Positions 8,553-18,668 are shown, counted from the first letter of the stretch. The stretch: DNA of 64,000 bases from JAGXLC01 sp964585385 (GCA_964585385.1 CAZPDP010000001.1:62001-126000), one strand, 5' to 3'. A program made the numbers and translations. Notes: a model not told the origin generated them from the sequence alone.

Positions 8553-10481
8553 ATGGCAAAACGAACGATTAAAGATTCCGCTATTGTACGGTGGCTGGTT
8601 TTGATTCTAACGAGCGCCATCATGTTTTTCAACTATTATTTTTATGACGCTTTGTCGCCCCTTAAAGATTTAATGCAGGAGAACTTAGGCTTTACTTCCT
8701 CTGAATACGGCACCTTTATGTCCGCTTATTCTTTTCCCAACGTATTTCTTGCAATGGCTGTCCTCGGGGGTATAATCCTTGATAAGATTGGTATTCGTAT
8801 CACCGGCTTTGTCTTTATTCTTTTTATGGCATTGGGCTCAGCCTTAACGGCCTATGGCGCTTCAGATGCATTTTTAAGTGGTGGTGTTGGTTTTGAATTT
8901 ATGAATTCTTTCCTTCCCAATGTTTCACCAGCCCTTAAAATGATGAGCCTGGGATTCTTTATATTTGGTCTGGGCGCAGAAACAAGTATTGTTGTGCTAT
9001 CAAAGGTTATAGTAAAATGGTTTAAGGGTAAAGAAATTGCGCTTGCACTGGGCCTAAACCTGGCTATTGGCCGTCTCGGAACTGCATTAGCTCTTAACCT
9101 TTCACCAACCTTAGCAGAAATTCAGTGGACCAATGCTATATGGTTTGGCGTCATGCTGCTGTGGATTGGATTGCTGACCTTCATTATTTACATGTTGATG
9201 GATGTGAAGATTGACCGGCAAATTAAAGAAACTATCCCTCATGACCCGGAAGATGAATTCCGCTGGAGCGATTTGAAATTCCTGGTTACAAACAAGACAT
9301 TTATTTTTATTACATTACTTTGTGTAACATTTTACTCTGCTGTTTTCCCCTTTGTTAAATACGCTCCGGACCTTTTGATGAACAAATTCGGGTTACCCCG
9401 GCAGATTAGCGGTAACATCTCTTCAATACTTATGTATGGAACCATTGCATTAACGCCTGTTTTTGGATGGATAGCAGATTATAAGGGGAAAAGCGCCACG
9501 TTGATGTACTTGGGTTCAGCGCTGTTAATAATAGCCCATCTAATGTTTGCCAAAACAATGATTACACCTTATATACCAATCTTTATCCTGGGTGTTGCAT
9601 TTTCCCTGGTTCCGGCAGCAATGTGGCCTGCTGTGACAAAGATTGTGGGTGAAAACAAAATAGGTACAGCTTATGGTTTCATGTTTTCAGTTCAAAACCT
9701 AGGTCTCTGGGGATTACCCATTCTTATTGGTGTAGTTTTAGATGCTTCAAATCCGCAATTTCAAACAGAATTAACCAATTCTCAATATATTGATTTACAA
9801 AAGAAAGAAGTTTATACAGGTGTTTATCACGCAGGGGGTGATGAATTGGGTAAAGGTAAAGAGTTGAATGTGAAATATATAGTTCATGCCGATAGTTGTA
9901 CAGGAGAAATTCTATGGAAATCCATTCATAAGGTTAAGTCCAATGAAGAAGGTGAATATGATATTAAACTTGGAGAACATGATATAATTAATATTGCTGA
10001 TTTTAATGCATTGGATTTACAGGAGCATGAGCTGGGGATTAAAATTCAAAATATAGACGACGATGAACCTCAGTTGGTTACAAAAGATACGCTTGCTTTA
10101 AGTAACCCTGATAATCCCTATTCCGGCACTTATTATCATGATGGTGAACCTGTGGAGGATGAAAGATTTGATGCTATGATAACTATTTATGACTGGAAAA
10201 CTCAGGAAGTTGTATTTCAGGAAAAACAATCACTCATTACAGATGAAAATGGAGCATTCAGCGTGATAATAGGATTAGGTAAAGTACAACAGGCTAAATA
10301 CAAATATTTTGACTTAGAAAAGGGAAATTATTGTGCAGAAGTAATGACTCCGCTGGATTATACTAATTCCATGCTGATGTTGTCTGTGCTGGGGTTGTTT
10401 GGACTGGTTTTCGCCTTCTTCCTAAAACGGGAAGACAAAGTTTCAGGATTCGATCTTGAAAAACCCAACAAAATGGAATAG
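8553..10481 (+). CDS. MFS transporter with large duplicated periplasmic insert
   Basis: A 642-residue major facilitator protein. Eleven membrane segments fall at about residues 12-34, 55-77, 82-104, 128-150, 160-182, 194-216, 249-271, 287-308, 314-333, 339-359 and 372-396; a twelfth is at 604-624. Between TM11 and TM12 lies a hydrophilic insert of about 200 residues (400-603). With the usual cytoplasmic N-terminus it would be periplasmic. The insert contains two related modules starting YTGVYHAGG (421) and YSGTYYHDG (523), each ending in a GEYDIKLG- or GAFSVIIGLG-like strand. The substrate is unknown. The gene has its own promoter and terminator, so it is a single-gene unit. Confidence 0.85.
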   Translation: MAKRTIKDSAIVRWLVLILTSAIMFFNYYFYDALSPLKDLMQENLGFTSSEYGTFMSAYSFPNVFLAMAVLGGIILDKIGIRITGFVFILFMALGSALTAYGASDAFLSGGVGFEFMNSFLPNVSPALKMMSLGFFIFGLGAETSIVVLSKVIVKWFKGKEIALALGLNLAIGRLGTALALNLSPTLAEIQWTNAIWFGVMLLWIGLLTFIIYMLMDVKIDRQIKETIPHDPEDEFRWSDLKFLVTNKTFIFITLLCVTFYSAVFPFVKYAPDLLMNKFGLPRQISGNISSILMYGTIALTPVFGWIADYKGKSATLMYLGSALLIIAHLMFAKTMITPYIPIFILGVAFSLVPAAMWPAVTKIVGENKIGTAYGFMFSVQNLGLWGLPILIGVVLDASNPQFQTELTNSQYIDLQKKEVYTGVYHAGGDELGKGKELNVKYIVHADSCTGEILWKSIHKVKSNEEGEYDIKLGEHDIINIADFNALDLQEHELGIKIQNIDDDEPQLVTKDTLALSNPDNPYSGTYYHDGEPVEDERFDAMITIYDWKTQEVVFQEKQSLITDENGAFSVIIGLGKVQQAKYKYFDLEKGNYCAEVMTPLDYTNSMLMLSVLGLFGLVFAFFLKREDKVSGFDLEKPNKME

Positions 10482-10505
10482 ATAACTCAATAAGTTTTGA
10501 AAAAA

Positions 10506-10537
10506 ATAAAAGCCGGTCCGAGTGAACCGGCTTTTAT
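10506..10537. terminator. Bidirectional terminator between MFS gene and purA
   Basis: A perfect 12-bp stem (ATAAAAGCCGGT / ACCGGCTTTTAT) with an 8-nt loop has A-rich 5' and T-rich 3' flanks. It sits between two convergent genes and can serve both. Confidence 0.9.
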
Positions 10538-10580
10538 TATGCAGATTTTTTTTACGAACCAGAATTGTATTCAATAGGGG

Positions 10581-11846
10581 TTAATTTATTCTTATACGGT
10601 TTTTTCTGTCTGCTCCGGTAGAAATTAGCTTTATAGGAACTCCTGTTTCATCCTCAATAAATTTTACATATTTTTTAAAGGAGCCGGGCAGTTCGTTGAA
10701 TGTTTCTATTTTTGAAATATCCTCTTTCCAGCCTTCAAACGACTTACAAATTGTTTCTTCAATTTTATATTGATCGTAGGGAAGGTATTCAATAGTCTGT
10801 CCATCAATCTTATAGCCTGTGCACACTTTGATTCTTTCAAAGTTTGTAAGCACATCGGCTTTAGTCATGATTAGTTCGGTGACTCCATTGATCATAATCG
10901 CATACTTTAATGCAGGTAGGTCAAGCCATCCGCATCTTCTGGGTCTTCCGGTTGTAGCACCGAATTCATTTCCCTGCTCCTGCAACTTTTTGCCATCCTC
11001 ATTTTCCAGCTCAGTAGGAAACGGACCACTTCCTACTCTGGTACAATATGCTTTGAAAACGCCAAAAACTTCGCCGATATTTTTAGGGGCTACGCCCAGA
11101 CCTGTACAGGCACCGGCACAGATTGTATTAGAGGATGTAACGTAAGGGTAGGAGCCAAAATCAATATCGAGCAGTGTACCCTGTGCACCTTCAGCAAGAA
11201 CTGATCTTCCCTCTTTCAGGTAGTTGTTAATTACCTGTTCACTGTCTATAAAGTTAAACTCCCTGATAAAATCGATGGCCTCAAACCATTCTTTTTCCTT
11301 TTCTTCAAGGTCGTAGTCAAAATCGTATTGTTTAAGCAATGTTTTATGCTTGTTTTTTAGGAAGTCGTACTTGTCTCTGAAGTCGTCATATTCAATATCT
11401 CCAATACGAAGACCGTTTCGGCCGGTTTTATCCATATAAGTGGGTCCGATGCCTTTCAATGTGGAGCCAATTTTTGATTTGCCTTTGGCATTTTCTGAAG
11501 CAGCATCCAGTATTTTATGACTGGGAAGTATGAGGTGGGCCTTGCGTGAAATAGAAAGGTTTGAATTAATAGACACCCCTTTTTCTTTTAATTCGTCAAT
11601 TTCCTGCTTAAAAGTAATGGGGTCAATCACCACGCCATTTCCAATAATATTCTGAATGTTTTTATGGAACACACCTGAAGGAATATTGTGAAGAATGTGT
11701 TTCGTATTGTCAAACTCCAATGAGTGTCCTGCATTGGGGCCTCCCTGAAAGCGGGCAACTACATCGTAACGGGAAGCAAAAACATCTACAATCTTACCCT
11801 TGCCTTCATCTCCCCATTGTAATCCTAATAGAACATTTAAATTCAT
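10581..11846 (-). CDS. purA: Adenylosuccinate synthetase
   Basis: A 421-residue cytosolic enzyme joining IMP and aspartate with GTP hydrolysis, the first committed step from IMP to AMP. The N-terminus has the GTP-binding loop GLQWGDEGKGK (about residues 7-17), then NAGHSLEF. The IMP/active-site region GIGPTYMDKTGRNGLRIGD and the C-terminal ISTGADRKNRI typical of the family are also present. Length is normal. It lies 107 bp downstream of the Fur-family gene on the same strand, but a hairpin terminator separates them. Confidence 0.97.
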   Translation of the reverse strand: MNLNVLLGLQWGDEGKGKIVDVFASRYDVVARFQGGPNAGHSLEFDNTKHILHNIPSGVFHKNIQNIIGNGVVIDPITFKQEIDELKEKGVSINSNLSISRKAHLILPSHKILDAASENAKGKSKIGSTLKGIGPTYMDKTGRNGLRIGDIEYDDFRDKYDFLKNKHKTLLKQYDFDYDLEEKEKEWFEAIDFIREFNFIDSEQVINNYLKEGRSVLAEGAQGTLLDIDFGSYPYVTSSNTICAGACTGLGVAPKNIGEVFGVFKAYCTRVGSGPFPTELENEDGKKLQEQGNEFGATTGRPRRCGWLDLPALKYAIMINGVTELIMTKADVLTNFERIKVCTGYKIDGQTIEYLPYDQYKIEETICKSFEGWKEDISKIETFNELPGSFKKYVKFIEDETGVPIKLISTGADRKNRIRIN

Positions 11847-11894
11847 AATTTTATTTTTGAAATAATTCTAAATTTAGCAAAGTTTTAAAAATAA

Positions 11895-11925
11895 GAAAAT
11901 CCTCTTTGATATGAAGAGGATTTTC
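11895..11925 (-). terminator. Terminator between fur and purA
   Basis: A perfect 12-bp stem (GAAAATCCTCTT / AAGAGGATTTTC) with a 7-nt loop. Read on the minus strand it is followed by a T-rich stretch, and it lies 29 bp after the fur stop. Confidence 0.8.
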
Positions 11926-11953
11926 CATGTTTTTTTCAACTTTATAGCGGTTT

Positions 11954-12412
11954 TTAATTTGCGGGTTTGTTTCTGCAATCTTTACAAATGCCATAGAAAT
12001 AAAGAGAGTGATAATTTATTTCAAAATTCATTAGTTCTCCTATTGTATCCTGAATTTCCTGAATTCTGGGATCGCAGAATTCAATAACTTTACCACATTC
12101 CTGGCAAATTAAATGGTCATGCTGCTTGCACTGGTAAGCTTTTTCAAACTGTGCTATATTCTTACCAAATTGATGTTTGACTACGAGGTTACTTTCCAGG
12201 AGCAATTCAATTGTATTGTAAAGAGTAGCTCTGCTTACCCTGTAATTCTTATTCTTCATAGAAATATACAGGGTTTCTATATCAAAGTGATTATCTCTTG
12301 AATAAATCTCATCAAGAATAGCATAGCGTTCTGGTGTCTTCCTATGGCCTCGTTTTTCTAAGAAAGAAGTAAAAATTTTTTTTACTGTTTCTTTTGTTTC
12401 ACTGCAGCTCAT
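11954..12412 (-). CDS. Fur-family transcriptional regulator
   Basis: A 152-residue Fur-superfamily repressor. The N-terminal winged helix contains RKTPERYAILDEIY and the recognition-helix region SRATLYNTIELL. The dimerisation domain carries HDHLIC and two structural zinc CxxC pairs (C103/C106 and C143/C146). The regulatory site has glutamate (QFE, residue 90), where PerR uses aspartate. This favours a Fur- or Zur-type sensor over a peroxide sensor, but which metal it senses cannot be read. It sits between rel and purA on the minus strand. Two palindromes upstream of its start suggest autoregulation. Confidence 0.88.
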   Translation of the reverse strand: MSCSETKETVKKIFTSFLEKRGHRKTPERYAILDEIYSRDNHFDIETLYISMKNKNYRVSRATLYNTIELLLESNLVVKHQFGKNIAQFEKAYQCKQHDHLICQECGKVIEFCDPRIQEIQDTIGELMNFEINYHSLYFYGICKDCRNKPAN

Positions 12413-12453
12413 ATACTATTTGGTTTATTTTAATATAAAATTAGGTTAAAAAT

Positions 12454-12488
12454 AATGAATTATTCAAAATTATTTAGAATTATTTTAA
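12454..12488. promoter_or_regulatory. Paired 7-1-7 palindromes, candidate Fur-family operators
   Basis: TTAGAAT-T-ATTTTAA (12474-12488) is a 7-1-7 palindrome with one mismatch and resembles the PerR/Fur-box consensus TTATAATnATTATAA. A second site centred at 12461 (core TGAAT-T-ATTCA) lies exactly 20 bp, about two helical turns, away. Both are 40-80 bp upstream of the fur start codon. This is AT-rich DNA, so chance matches are possible. Confidence 0.4.
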
Positions 12489-12521
12489 AAAAAAATATTG
12501 AGAAAGAAATATAGGACGGTT

Positions 12522-14765
12522 TTATACCTCTTCGATTCTTTTTACAGAATCTACGCCTTTGATTTTGCTGATGTTTAAAATAAGGTTGTTCAGGTCGGAA
12601 ACATTATGCACGTATAACTCGATTTGGCCTTCGAAAACACCGTTGAATGCATTAATATCAATTTTTCTGATGTTGATATTAAGTTCATTGGAAATTATTG
12701 TGGTAATATCTTTGGCCATTCCCATTCTGTCTATTCCTTTTATATGAAGTTTAGCGAGAAAAGAGAGTACCTTATGTGTTTTCCATTTGGCCGGCAGAAT
12801 ATATTTGCCCTGGCTGGACATTAGCTTTATGGCATTGGGGCATTTGGCTTTATGTATAATAATTATTTCGGCATTGGGCTTCTTATACCCTATTACCTCA
12901 TCGCCCGGTATGGGATGGCAACATTCTGCTATTTCATAGGGTATATCATTTTCAGCAACATTTTCTCTGACTATGTAAGGTGATTTATAATTGAAAGAGT
13001 AATGAGACTCTGGTGCTGAAACATTCTCCCTTTTAGGCCGGGCTTTACTAGTGGTTCTTGCTATTTGTAATCCCCAGTAGCGGATGAATTTATTCCTTGA
13101 ATGTTTCTTTATTATTTTTTCAATATTATCCAGTTTTATTATACCGCTGCCGATTTTGCTGTAAAGCTCTTCTTTAGAATTAACATCGTAATTGTCTATT
13201 ATTTTTTTCAGAAGATTTGAGTTTGGCCTCAGCTCGAACTCCTTCAGTTTTTTTTCGAGGGCTTTTTTACCTTTATGAATTCTGTTTTTTGTTTCTGATT
13301 TTATGGCGTTTGTTATGCTGGCTTTTGCTTTTGCCGTTTTTACATAATCCAGCCATTCCCTTTGTATTTTTTGATTGTTGGAGGTCAAAATTTCTACCTG
13401 GTCTCCATTATGCAGCTCATGACTCAGAGGAACCAGTTGATGGTTTACTTTTGCGCCAATGGCTTTATTTCCTACTTCGGAGTGAATTTCGTAGGCAAAA
13501 TCCAGTGCGGTTGAATTCTGGGGAAGTGTCTTTGCATCACCCTTCGGAGAAAAAACATAAATTTCCGAAGCGAATAAATTCATCCGGAATTCATCTACAA
13601 ATTCCATTGCATCGGTTTCATTTTCTACCAGGTGATCCTGTATTCTTTCAAGCCACTTATCCAGTTCATCGTTTCTTTCCTTTTCATCTTGGTATTTCCA
13701 GCGTGCAGCAAATCCTTTCTTTGCAAAATCATCCATTCGTTTGGACCTGATTTGCACTTCCCTCCATTTTCCATCCGGTCCCATAACTGTTACATGAAGA
13801 GCTTCGTAACCATTTGATTTTGGATAGCTTATCCAATCCCTGATCCTTTCCGGTTTGGGGACATATATATCGGTAAGCAGTGAGTATATATCCCAGCATT
13901 GTGCTTTCTCTGATTTTTTATCTGATGGGGTAATGACGATTCTAATGGTAAGGATATCCGGGAGCTCTTCAAAAGAAGCATTATTTTGTTGCATCGTGTT
14001 CCATATGGAATATATAGTCTTGGGTTTGGCAACAATTTCAAAGGGTACTTCAGATTCTTCAAGTTTTTTTCTAATGGGATAAATAAAACTTTCTATTTCT
14101 TTAGTTCTTTTCTCTTCTGTTTGCTTTAGTTTATCAGCTATCTCCTTATATTTTGCCGGGTGCCTGTATTTCAGGCTGAGGTCTTCCAGTTCATTTTTAA
14201 GGGAATATAATCCTAATCTGTGAGCTATTGGGGCATACAGGTAGATGGTTTCGCCTGCAATTTTAATTTGTTTATTAGGAGGCATAGCATCTAAAGTACG
14301 CATATTGTGTAATCTGTCAGCAAGTTTGATTATAATTACTCTGACATCTTCAGTTAAAGTCATAAGAACCTTCCGGAAATTTTCAGCTTGCAATGACTTC
14401 GTTTCTTCGAAGGCTTCGGAAATTTTAGTCAGACCATCGATAATAGTGGCTATTTTGTCCCCAAACTCTTCTCTTATATCATCCAGGGTATAATCAGTAT
14501 CCTCCACAACATCATGTAAAAGAGCGCAGGAAACAGATTCAGAACCAAGACCAATTTCCCTGTTTACAATTTTGGCCACCTCAAGCGGGTGAATAATGTA
14601 AGGCTCACCTGAATTCCTGTAAATACCTTTGTGGTATTTGTATGCAATATCGAATGCCCTCTTAATGAGATTTATATCCATCTCACTAACACACTGGTTA
14701 CAATTTTGAAGGAGCTCTTCAAATTGTTCTTGTATGTATTTTTCTTCCTTTACTTGAGCATTCAT
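12522..14765 (-). CDS. rel: RelA/SpoT-type (p)ppGpp synthetase/hydrolase
   Basis: A 747-residue long-form RSH enzyme controlling the stringent response. An N-terminal HD hydrolase domain shows LLHDVVEDTDYT (around residue 83) and RLHNMRTL. The synthetase domain shows YPKSNGYEALHVTV and REVQIRS, whose Glu is the expected catalytic residue. TGS follows (VFSPKGDAKTLPQNSTALDFAY), then a helical/zinc-finger region (AECCHPIPGDEVIGY) and a C-terminal ACT domain. Both HD and synthetase motifs look intact, so a bifunctional enzyme is likely. The usual AAHW in the synthetase is AARW here. The gene precedes fur by 109 bp. Confidence 0.95.
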   Translation of the reverse strand: MNAQVKEEKYIQEQFEELLQNCNQCVSEMDINLIKRAFDIAYKYHKGIYRNSGEPYIIHPLEVAKIVNREIGLGSESVSCALLHDVVEDTDYTLDDIREEFGDKIATIIDGLTKISEAFEETKSLQAENFRKVLMTLTEDVRVIIIKLADRLHNMRTLDAMPPNKQIKIAGETIYLYAPIAHRLGLYSLKNELEDLSLKYRHPAKYKEIADKLKQTEEKRTKEIESFIYPIRKKLEESEVPFEIVAKPKTIYSIWNTMQQNNASFEELPDILTIRIVITPSDKKSEKAQCWDIYSLLTDIYVPKPERIRDWISYPKSNGYEALHVTVMGPDGKWREVQIRSKRMDDFAKKGFAARWKYQDEKERNDELDKWLERIQDHLVENETDAMEFVDEFRMNLFASEIYVFSPKGDAKTLPQNSTALDFAYEIHSEVGNKAIGAKVNHQLVPLSHELHNGDQVEILTSNNQKIQREWLDYVKTAKAKASITNAIKSETKNRIHKGKKALEKKLKEFELRPNSNLLKKIIDNYDVNSKEELYSKIGSGIIKLDNIEKIIKKHSRNKFIRYWGLQIARTTSKARPKRENVSAPESHYSFNYKSPYIVRENVAENDIPYEIAECCHPIPGDEVIGYKKPNAEIIIIHKAKCPNAIKLMSSQGKYILPAKWKTHKVLSFLAKLHIKGIDRMGMAKDITTIISNELNINIRKIDINAFNGVFEGQIELYVHNVSDLNNLILNISKIKGVDSVKRIEEV

Positions 14766-15080
14766 GGTTTATCATCCAATTATATCAGTACCGGTTTATT
14801 GTTGACACAAACCGACTAAAATACAAATAAATTTTGTTAATAATTTTAAGCAAACAAAGAATTTAACGAATGTTTAAGAATTTTCCCTGTTGCTTAAATC
14901 ATATAACTATTATATGTATGCTATTATTGTATTTATTTAGATTTATCAATAATTATACTATATTTTTAACTTTTTGTTTCAAATAACTATGTATTGTTTA
15001 AAAAGCGCATTTGATTTATACCCATATTTTTTATATTTTGTCATCGCAAAAACAGCAGGAAACTAAGAAATTTAAATTTG
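14766..15080. other. Intergenic gap, divergent promoter region
   Basis: 315 bp of AT-rich DNA between rel (minus) and the propeller kinase (plus). I see no ORF, structured RNA or perfect TAnnTTTG box; it presumably holds both promoters. Confidence 0.5.
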
Positions 15081-18000
15081 ATGCGCCATCCATCAATCCT
15101 TGCATTCTTTTTTTGTATTGTTTTCATTACTCAGGGTTTTTCTCAGGTAAAGAGCAATGGCGTTCCTTACATTAACAATTATTCTATTGATGACTATTCT
15201 CCGTCAGGTTTTCGTGCTTCACCTCAGAATTGGGAAGTTTTTCAGGACTCCACCGGTTTGATGTTTTTTGGTAACACAGATGGCTTATTGATATATGATG
15301 GAGATGCCTGGAGATTCAGGTTTTTACCCAACAATTCAATTCTTCGCTCAATAGGTTCAGATACGAAAAATAACATTTATTTGGGTGGAGAAAATGAGTT
15401 TGGAATGTTGCATGCAGATTCAGCAGGTAGATTTCATTACAGGTCATTCATGCCCCTGGTACCGGATTCTGTTAATATTATCAGAAATGTATGGGAAATA
15501 ACTAACCTTAATGACACTGTTGTTTTCATGTCTCACAATAAATTGTTCTTTTATTACAAGGACAGCATTGTAGATATTATTGCGACACAGGACCAGTTTT
15601 TTCATCAGTATATTTATAACGATGATTTGTTTGTATTTGAGGCGGATGTTGGTCTCAGCAGATTAGAAGATGGAAAATTAAGGACTGTTCCTGATGGGGA
15701 ATATTTCCGGAACCATACAGCCTGGGTAATTCTTCCGTTTGGAAAGGATAGCCTGCTTTTTGCATCACCTGTGGATGGCCTTACAATATATCACGGCGGG
15801 AAGTTTGAAAGCTGGGATATACCCGCAAGTGATTTTTTACAACAGAAAAGAGTTTACTGCGGTGTTAGATTAAGAGACGGGAATTTTGCCTTTGGTACCC
15901 GTGGAAGTGGGGTGGTTATTATGAATGAAGAAGGCAGAATTATTCAATTAATTAATAAAGATAACGGACTGCAAAACGATGTAGTTCTTGACATATCAGT
16001 CGATCAAAGAGGAGATATATGGGTTGCACTGACAAACGGAATATCCTTTATTAAAGTGAATTCGCCATTCTCATACTACACGAGTGATTACGGTATACCC
16101 AGGCAGAATTATTATGTTGAAGATTACAAAAACCATTTATTTTTCAGCAATGATGAAGGTGTTTACGTAAAACCGTTAAATGATATTTCTAAAGAATTGC
16201 AAGTTGAAAAGGTACAACTTATAAGCGGTACAGAGGGACAATCCTGGCTTTTTCAGAAAGCCGGGGAATTTTTGCTTTGCGGGCATAATACCGGAGTGCT
16301 TGTTTTTAAAGACAGCCTGCTTCATAAAATTCTTCCTGTCCCCGTTAACGTATGGCAAATTCTTCCGGATCCTGAAGACAATTCTAAATTCTATGCTTTA
16401 TCCCTTGAGGGAATTTATATCCTGAGACTGCATAGTAATGATATTTCAGTTGAGAAAAAGCTTAAAGGTTATTCTGAAAATGTTATTTATGCTGAATTTG
16501 ATACTACTGGCTATTTATGGATTTCAGATGAAATGAGTGGAGTGAAACGTTTGAAATTGAATGGAACAAGAGATTCTGTTCTTGAAGTAACAACCTATAC
16601 CAGGGAGAATGGTCTGCCTTCTACGGAAGGTAACTGGATATTAAGAGTTGAGGATGAGGTTGTGCTTACTAACCCATCAGTTAATGGGTTTTATCATTAC
16701 AATCCACTAAACGATAATTTTAAAAGCTATGAATCATTAAATGAACGTTTTGGAGTAAATGGAGAAATTACTCTGTACACCAAAGGACCAAAAGGAAATT
16801 ATTGGTTGAGAGACAATGGGTTGGTAAGGATATTTGGTAAAAATGAAGGGCATTTTTACGAACTGGATACGCCCTTTCTAAAATTTAAAGGCAGAAATCT
16901 GGAAAGGCTCTCTTTCCTTGATTCTACAATCGCTTTCTTTGGTACAGATGAATATGTTTTAAACTATTACCTGTCTGCAAAAGCTGATTTCCAGCAATTT
17001 TACAATTCCCACATTCGAAAGGTAATAAGTATGAAAAACGACTCTATTCTCTTCAATGGAAACATGCCTCATTCCAAAGATAGAAATTTGTTTGCCCATT
17101 CCGGAGAAGCGCTTTCTTTATCTTATTCTCTGAATGCTTTACGATTTGAATTTTCAGCTGCTTATTTTGAAGAACCGGGAAATACAAAATACAAGGTCTG
17201 GCTTGAAGGACTTGAAAGTGAACCTGATGTTTGGATCCTTGAAACAAATAAAGAATATACTAACCTGCAAGAGGGAGAGTATATTTTTCATGTTAAAGCA
17301 AAGAATATACATGGTATAGAAAGTAACGAAAGTTCGTTTTATTTTTCTGTTGAGCCTCCATGGTACCGGACTGTTTATGCTTATTTCGGTTATATTATAA
17401 TCTTTATTGTTTTATTATATCTTGGTATATGGCTTTATGTACGAAAGTTGAAAGCTGACAGGGACAGGTTGGAACGGATAGTTAAGGAGCGTACAAGTGA
17501 AATACAGCAGCAGAAAGAAGAAATATCTGTCCAGGCTGAAGAATTGGAAAGAATAAATCAGGAGCTTCAAAAACTTTCCCTCGTAGCAAGTAAAACGGAT
17601 AATGCTGTAATTATAGCTAATGCAGAAGGAAATATTGAATGGATTAATGACGGATTTATTAGGTTATTTGGCTACTCCCTGAATGAGTTAAAAAATACCG
17701 GAAAAGACAAGATTGAAAACCTGGGGGATGAAAAGGAGTGGAAAGAGATGTTACTTGAAGTGAACAGAATAAAAAAATTTGTCATTAAAGAATCTGAAAT
17801 TACTACCCGGGACGGCCAGAAGCGTAATATACAAACTACCCTTACCCCCATACTTAATTATGAAAACAGCATATTGAAGTATATTGCTATTTCAACGGAT
17901 ATTTCAAGGCTTAAGGAGGTTCAGGAAGAATTGCAAAAACTTATTGCCACAAAAGATAAATTTTTTTCAATTATTGCACATGATTTAAAAAATCCATTTC

Positions 18001-18626
18001 ACTCTCTTATGGGTATTTCCGAGCTGCTTACTAAATATCATGACAGTTATGAACACGATAAATTAAAAGAATTATATGCACAGTTGTATAATGTAACTCA
18101 TAAGGGTTATCAACTGCTCACCAATTTGCTGGAATGGTCGAGATCACAGACAGGAAATCTTAAATTCAAACCTGAAACAACAGATATTGCTCAGTTGGTG
18201 AATAACTCTCTGGACATACTTATTTCCACAGCTGAATCCAAAAACATAAAAGTGAAAAACAACATAAAACCCGGGCTAAATGTAATTGCCGATAAGAATA
18301 CTATAACCACTGTAGTGAGAAATTTGGTTTCAAACGCCGTTAAGTATTCCAGGGAAGGAGGGACAGTTATTATTTCGGCTGAAGAACGGGAAAATGATGT
18401 AAAGGTAAATGTTGAGGATAATGGAGTTGGTATCTCTCCCGAAAACATAGAAAAACTATTCCGTATTGATATAAATTTTTCAACAAAGGGGACTTATGAT
18501 GAATCCGGAACAGGTCTTGGTTTGCTATTATGCAAGGAGTTTGTTGAAAAGAACGGCGGTAAGATATTTGTAGAAAGCATATTAGGAGAAGGCAGTACCT
18601 TTTCTTTCACCCTTGATAAACCTTAA
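15081..18626 (+). CDS. Periplasmic beta-propeller sensor histidine kinase
   Basis: About 1181 residues from the ATG at 15081 (an in-frame TTG lies just before it). The order is: signal peptide (FITQGFSQ, to about residue 22); a large periplasmic two-component-regulator propeller region; a Y_Y_Y-type Ig-like domain (about 690-755); one TM helix (about 764-786); a coiled coil; a PAS domain (about 835-945); HisKA with FFSIIAHDLKNPF (phospho-His about 967); and HATPase_c with the ATP-lid motif GTGLGLLLCKEF. It has no receiver or AraC domain, unlike classical hybrid systems, so its response regulator must be elsewhere. This architecture usually senses carbohydrates, but the ligand is unknown. It is closely paralogous to the remnant at 18669 and, in the kinase part, to the gene at 19277. 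Confidence 0.92.
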   Translation: MRHPSILAFFFCIVFITQGFSQVKSNGVPYINNYSIDDYSPSGFRASPQNWEVFQDSTGLMFFGNTDGLLIYDGDAWRFRFLPNNSILRSIGSDTKNNIYLGGENEFGMLHADSAGRFHYRSFMPLVPDSVNIIRNVWEITNLNDTVVFMSHNKLFFYYKDSIVDIIATQDQFFHQYIYNDDLFVFEADVGLSRLEDGKLRTVPDGEYFRNHTAWVILPFGKDSLLFASPVDGLTIYHGGKFESWDIPASDFLQQKRVYCGVRLRDGNFAFGTRGSGVVIMNEEGRIIQLINKDNGLQNDVVLDISVDQRGDIWVALTNGISFIKVNSPFSYYTSDYGIPRQNYYVEDYKNHLFFSNDEGVYVKPLNDISKELQVEKVQLISGTEGQSWLFQKAGEFLLCGHNTGVLVFKDSLLHKILPVPVNVWQILPDPEDNSKFYALSLEGIYILRLHSNDISVEKKLKGYSENVIYAEFDTTGYLWISDEMSGVKRLKLNGTRDSVLEVTTYTRENGLPSTEGNWILRVEDEVVLTNPSVNGFYHYNPLNDNFKSYESLNERFGVNGEITLYTKGPKGNYWLRDNGLVRIFGKNEGHFYELDTPFLKFKGRNLERLSFLDSTIAFFGTDEYVLNYYLSAKADFQQFYNSHIRKVISMKNDSILFNGNMPHSKDRNLFAHSGEALSLSYSLNALRFEFSAAYFEEPGNTKYKVWLEGLESEPDVWILETNKEYTNLQEGEYIFHVKAKNIHGIESNESSFYFSVEPPWYRTVYAYFGYIIIFIVLLYLGIWLYVRKLKADRDRLERIVKERTSEIQQQKEEISVQAEELERINQELQKLSLVASKTDNAVIIANAEGNIEWINDGFIRLFGYSLNELKNTGKDKIENLGDEKEWKEMLLEVNRIKKFVIKESEITTRDGQKRNIQTTLTPILNYENSILKYIAISTDISRLKEVQEELQKLIATKDKFFSIIAHDLKNPFHSLMGISELLTKYHDSYEHDKLKELYAQLYNVTHKGYQLLTNLLEWSRSQTGNLKFKPETTDIAQLVNNSLDILISTAESKNIKVKNNIKPGLNVIADKNTITTVVRNLVSNAVKYSREGGTVIISAEERENDVKVNVEDNGVGISPENIEKLFRIDINFSTKGTYDESGTGLGLLLCKEFVEKNGGKIFVESILGEGSTFSFTLDKP

Positions 18627-18668
18627 TGTGCCATATTTCGTAAAAACAAATGAATTAAAATAAGATGT

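Noticed and set aside
13217..13750. 177-codon plus-strand frame
   Set aside because: It is antisense to the rel gene, with low-complexity Phe/Leu-rich translation and no family pattern.
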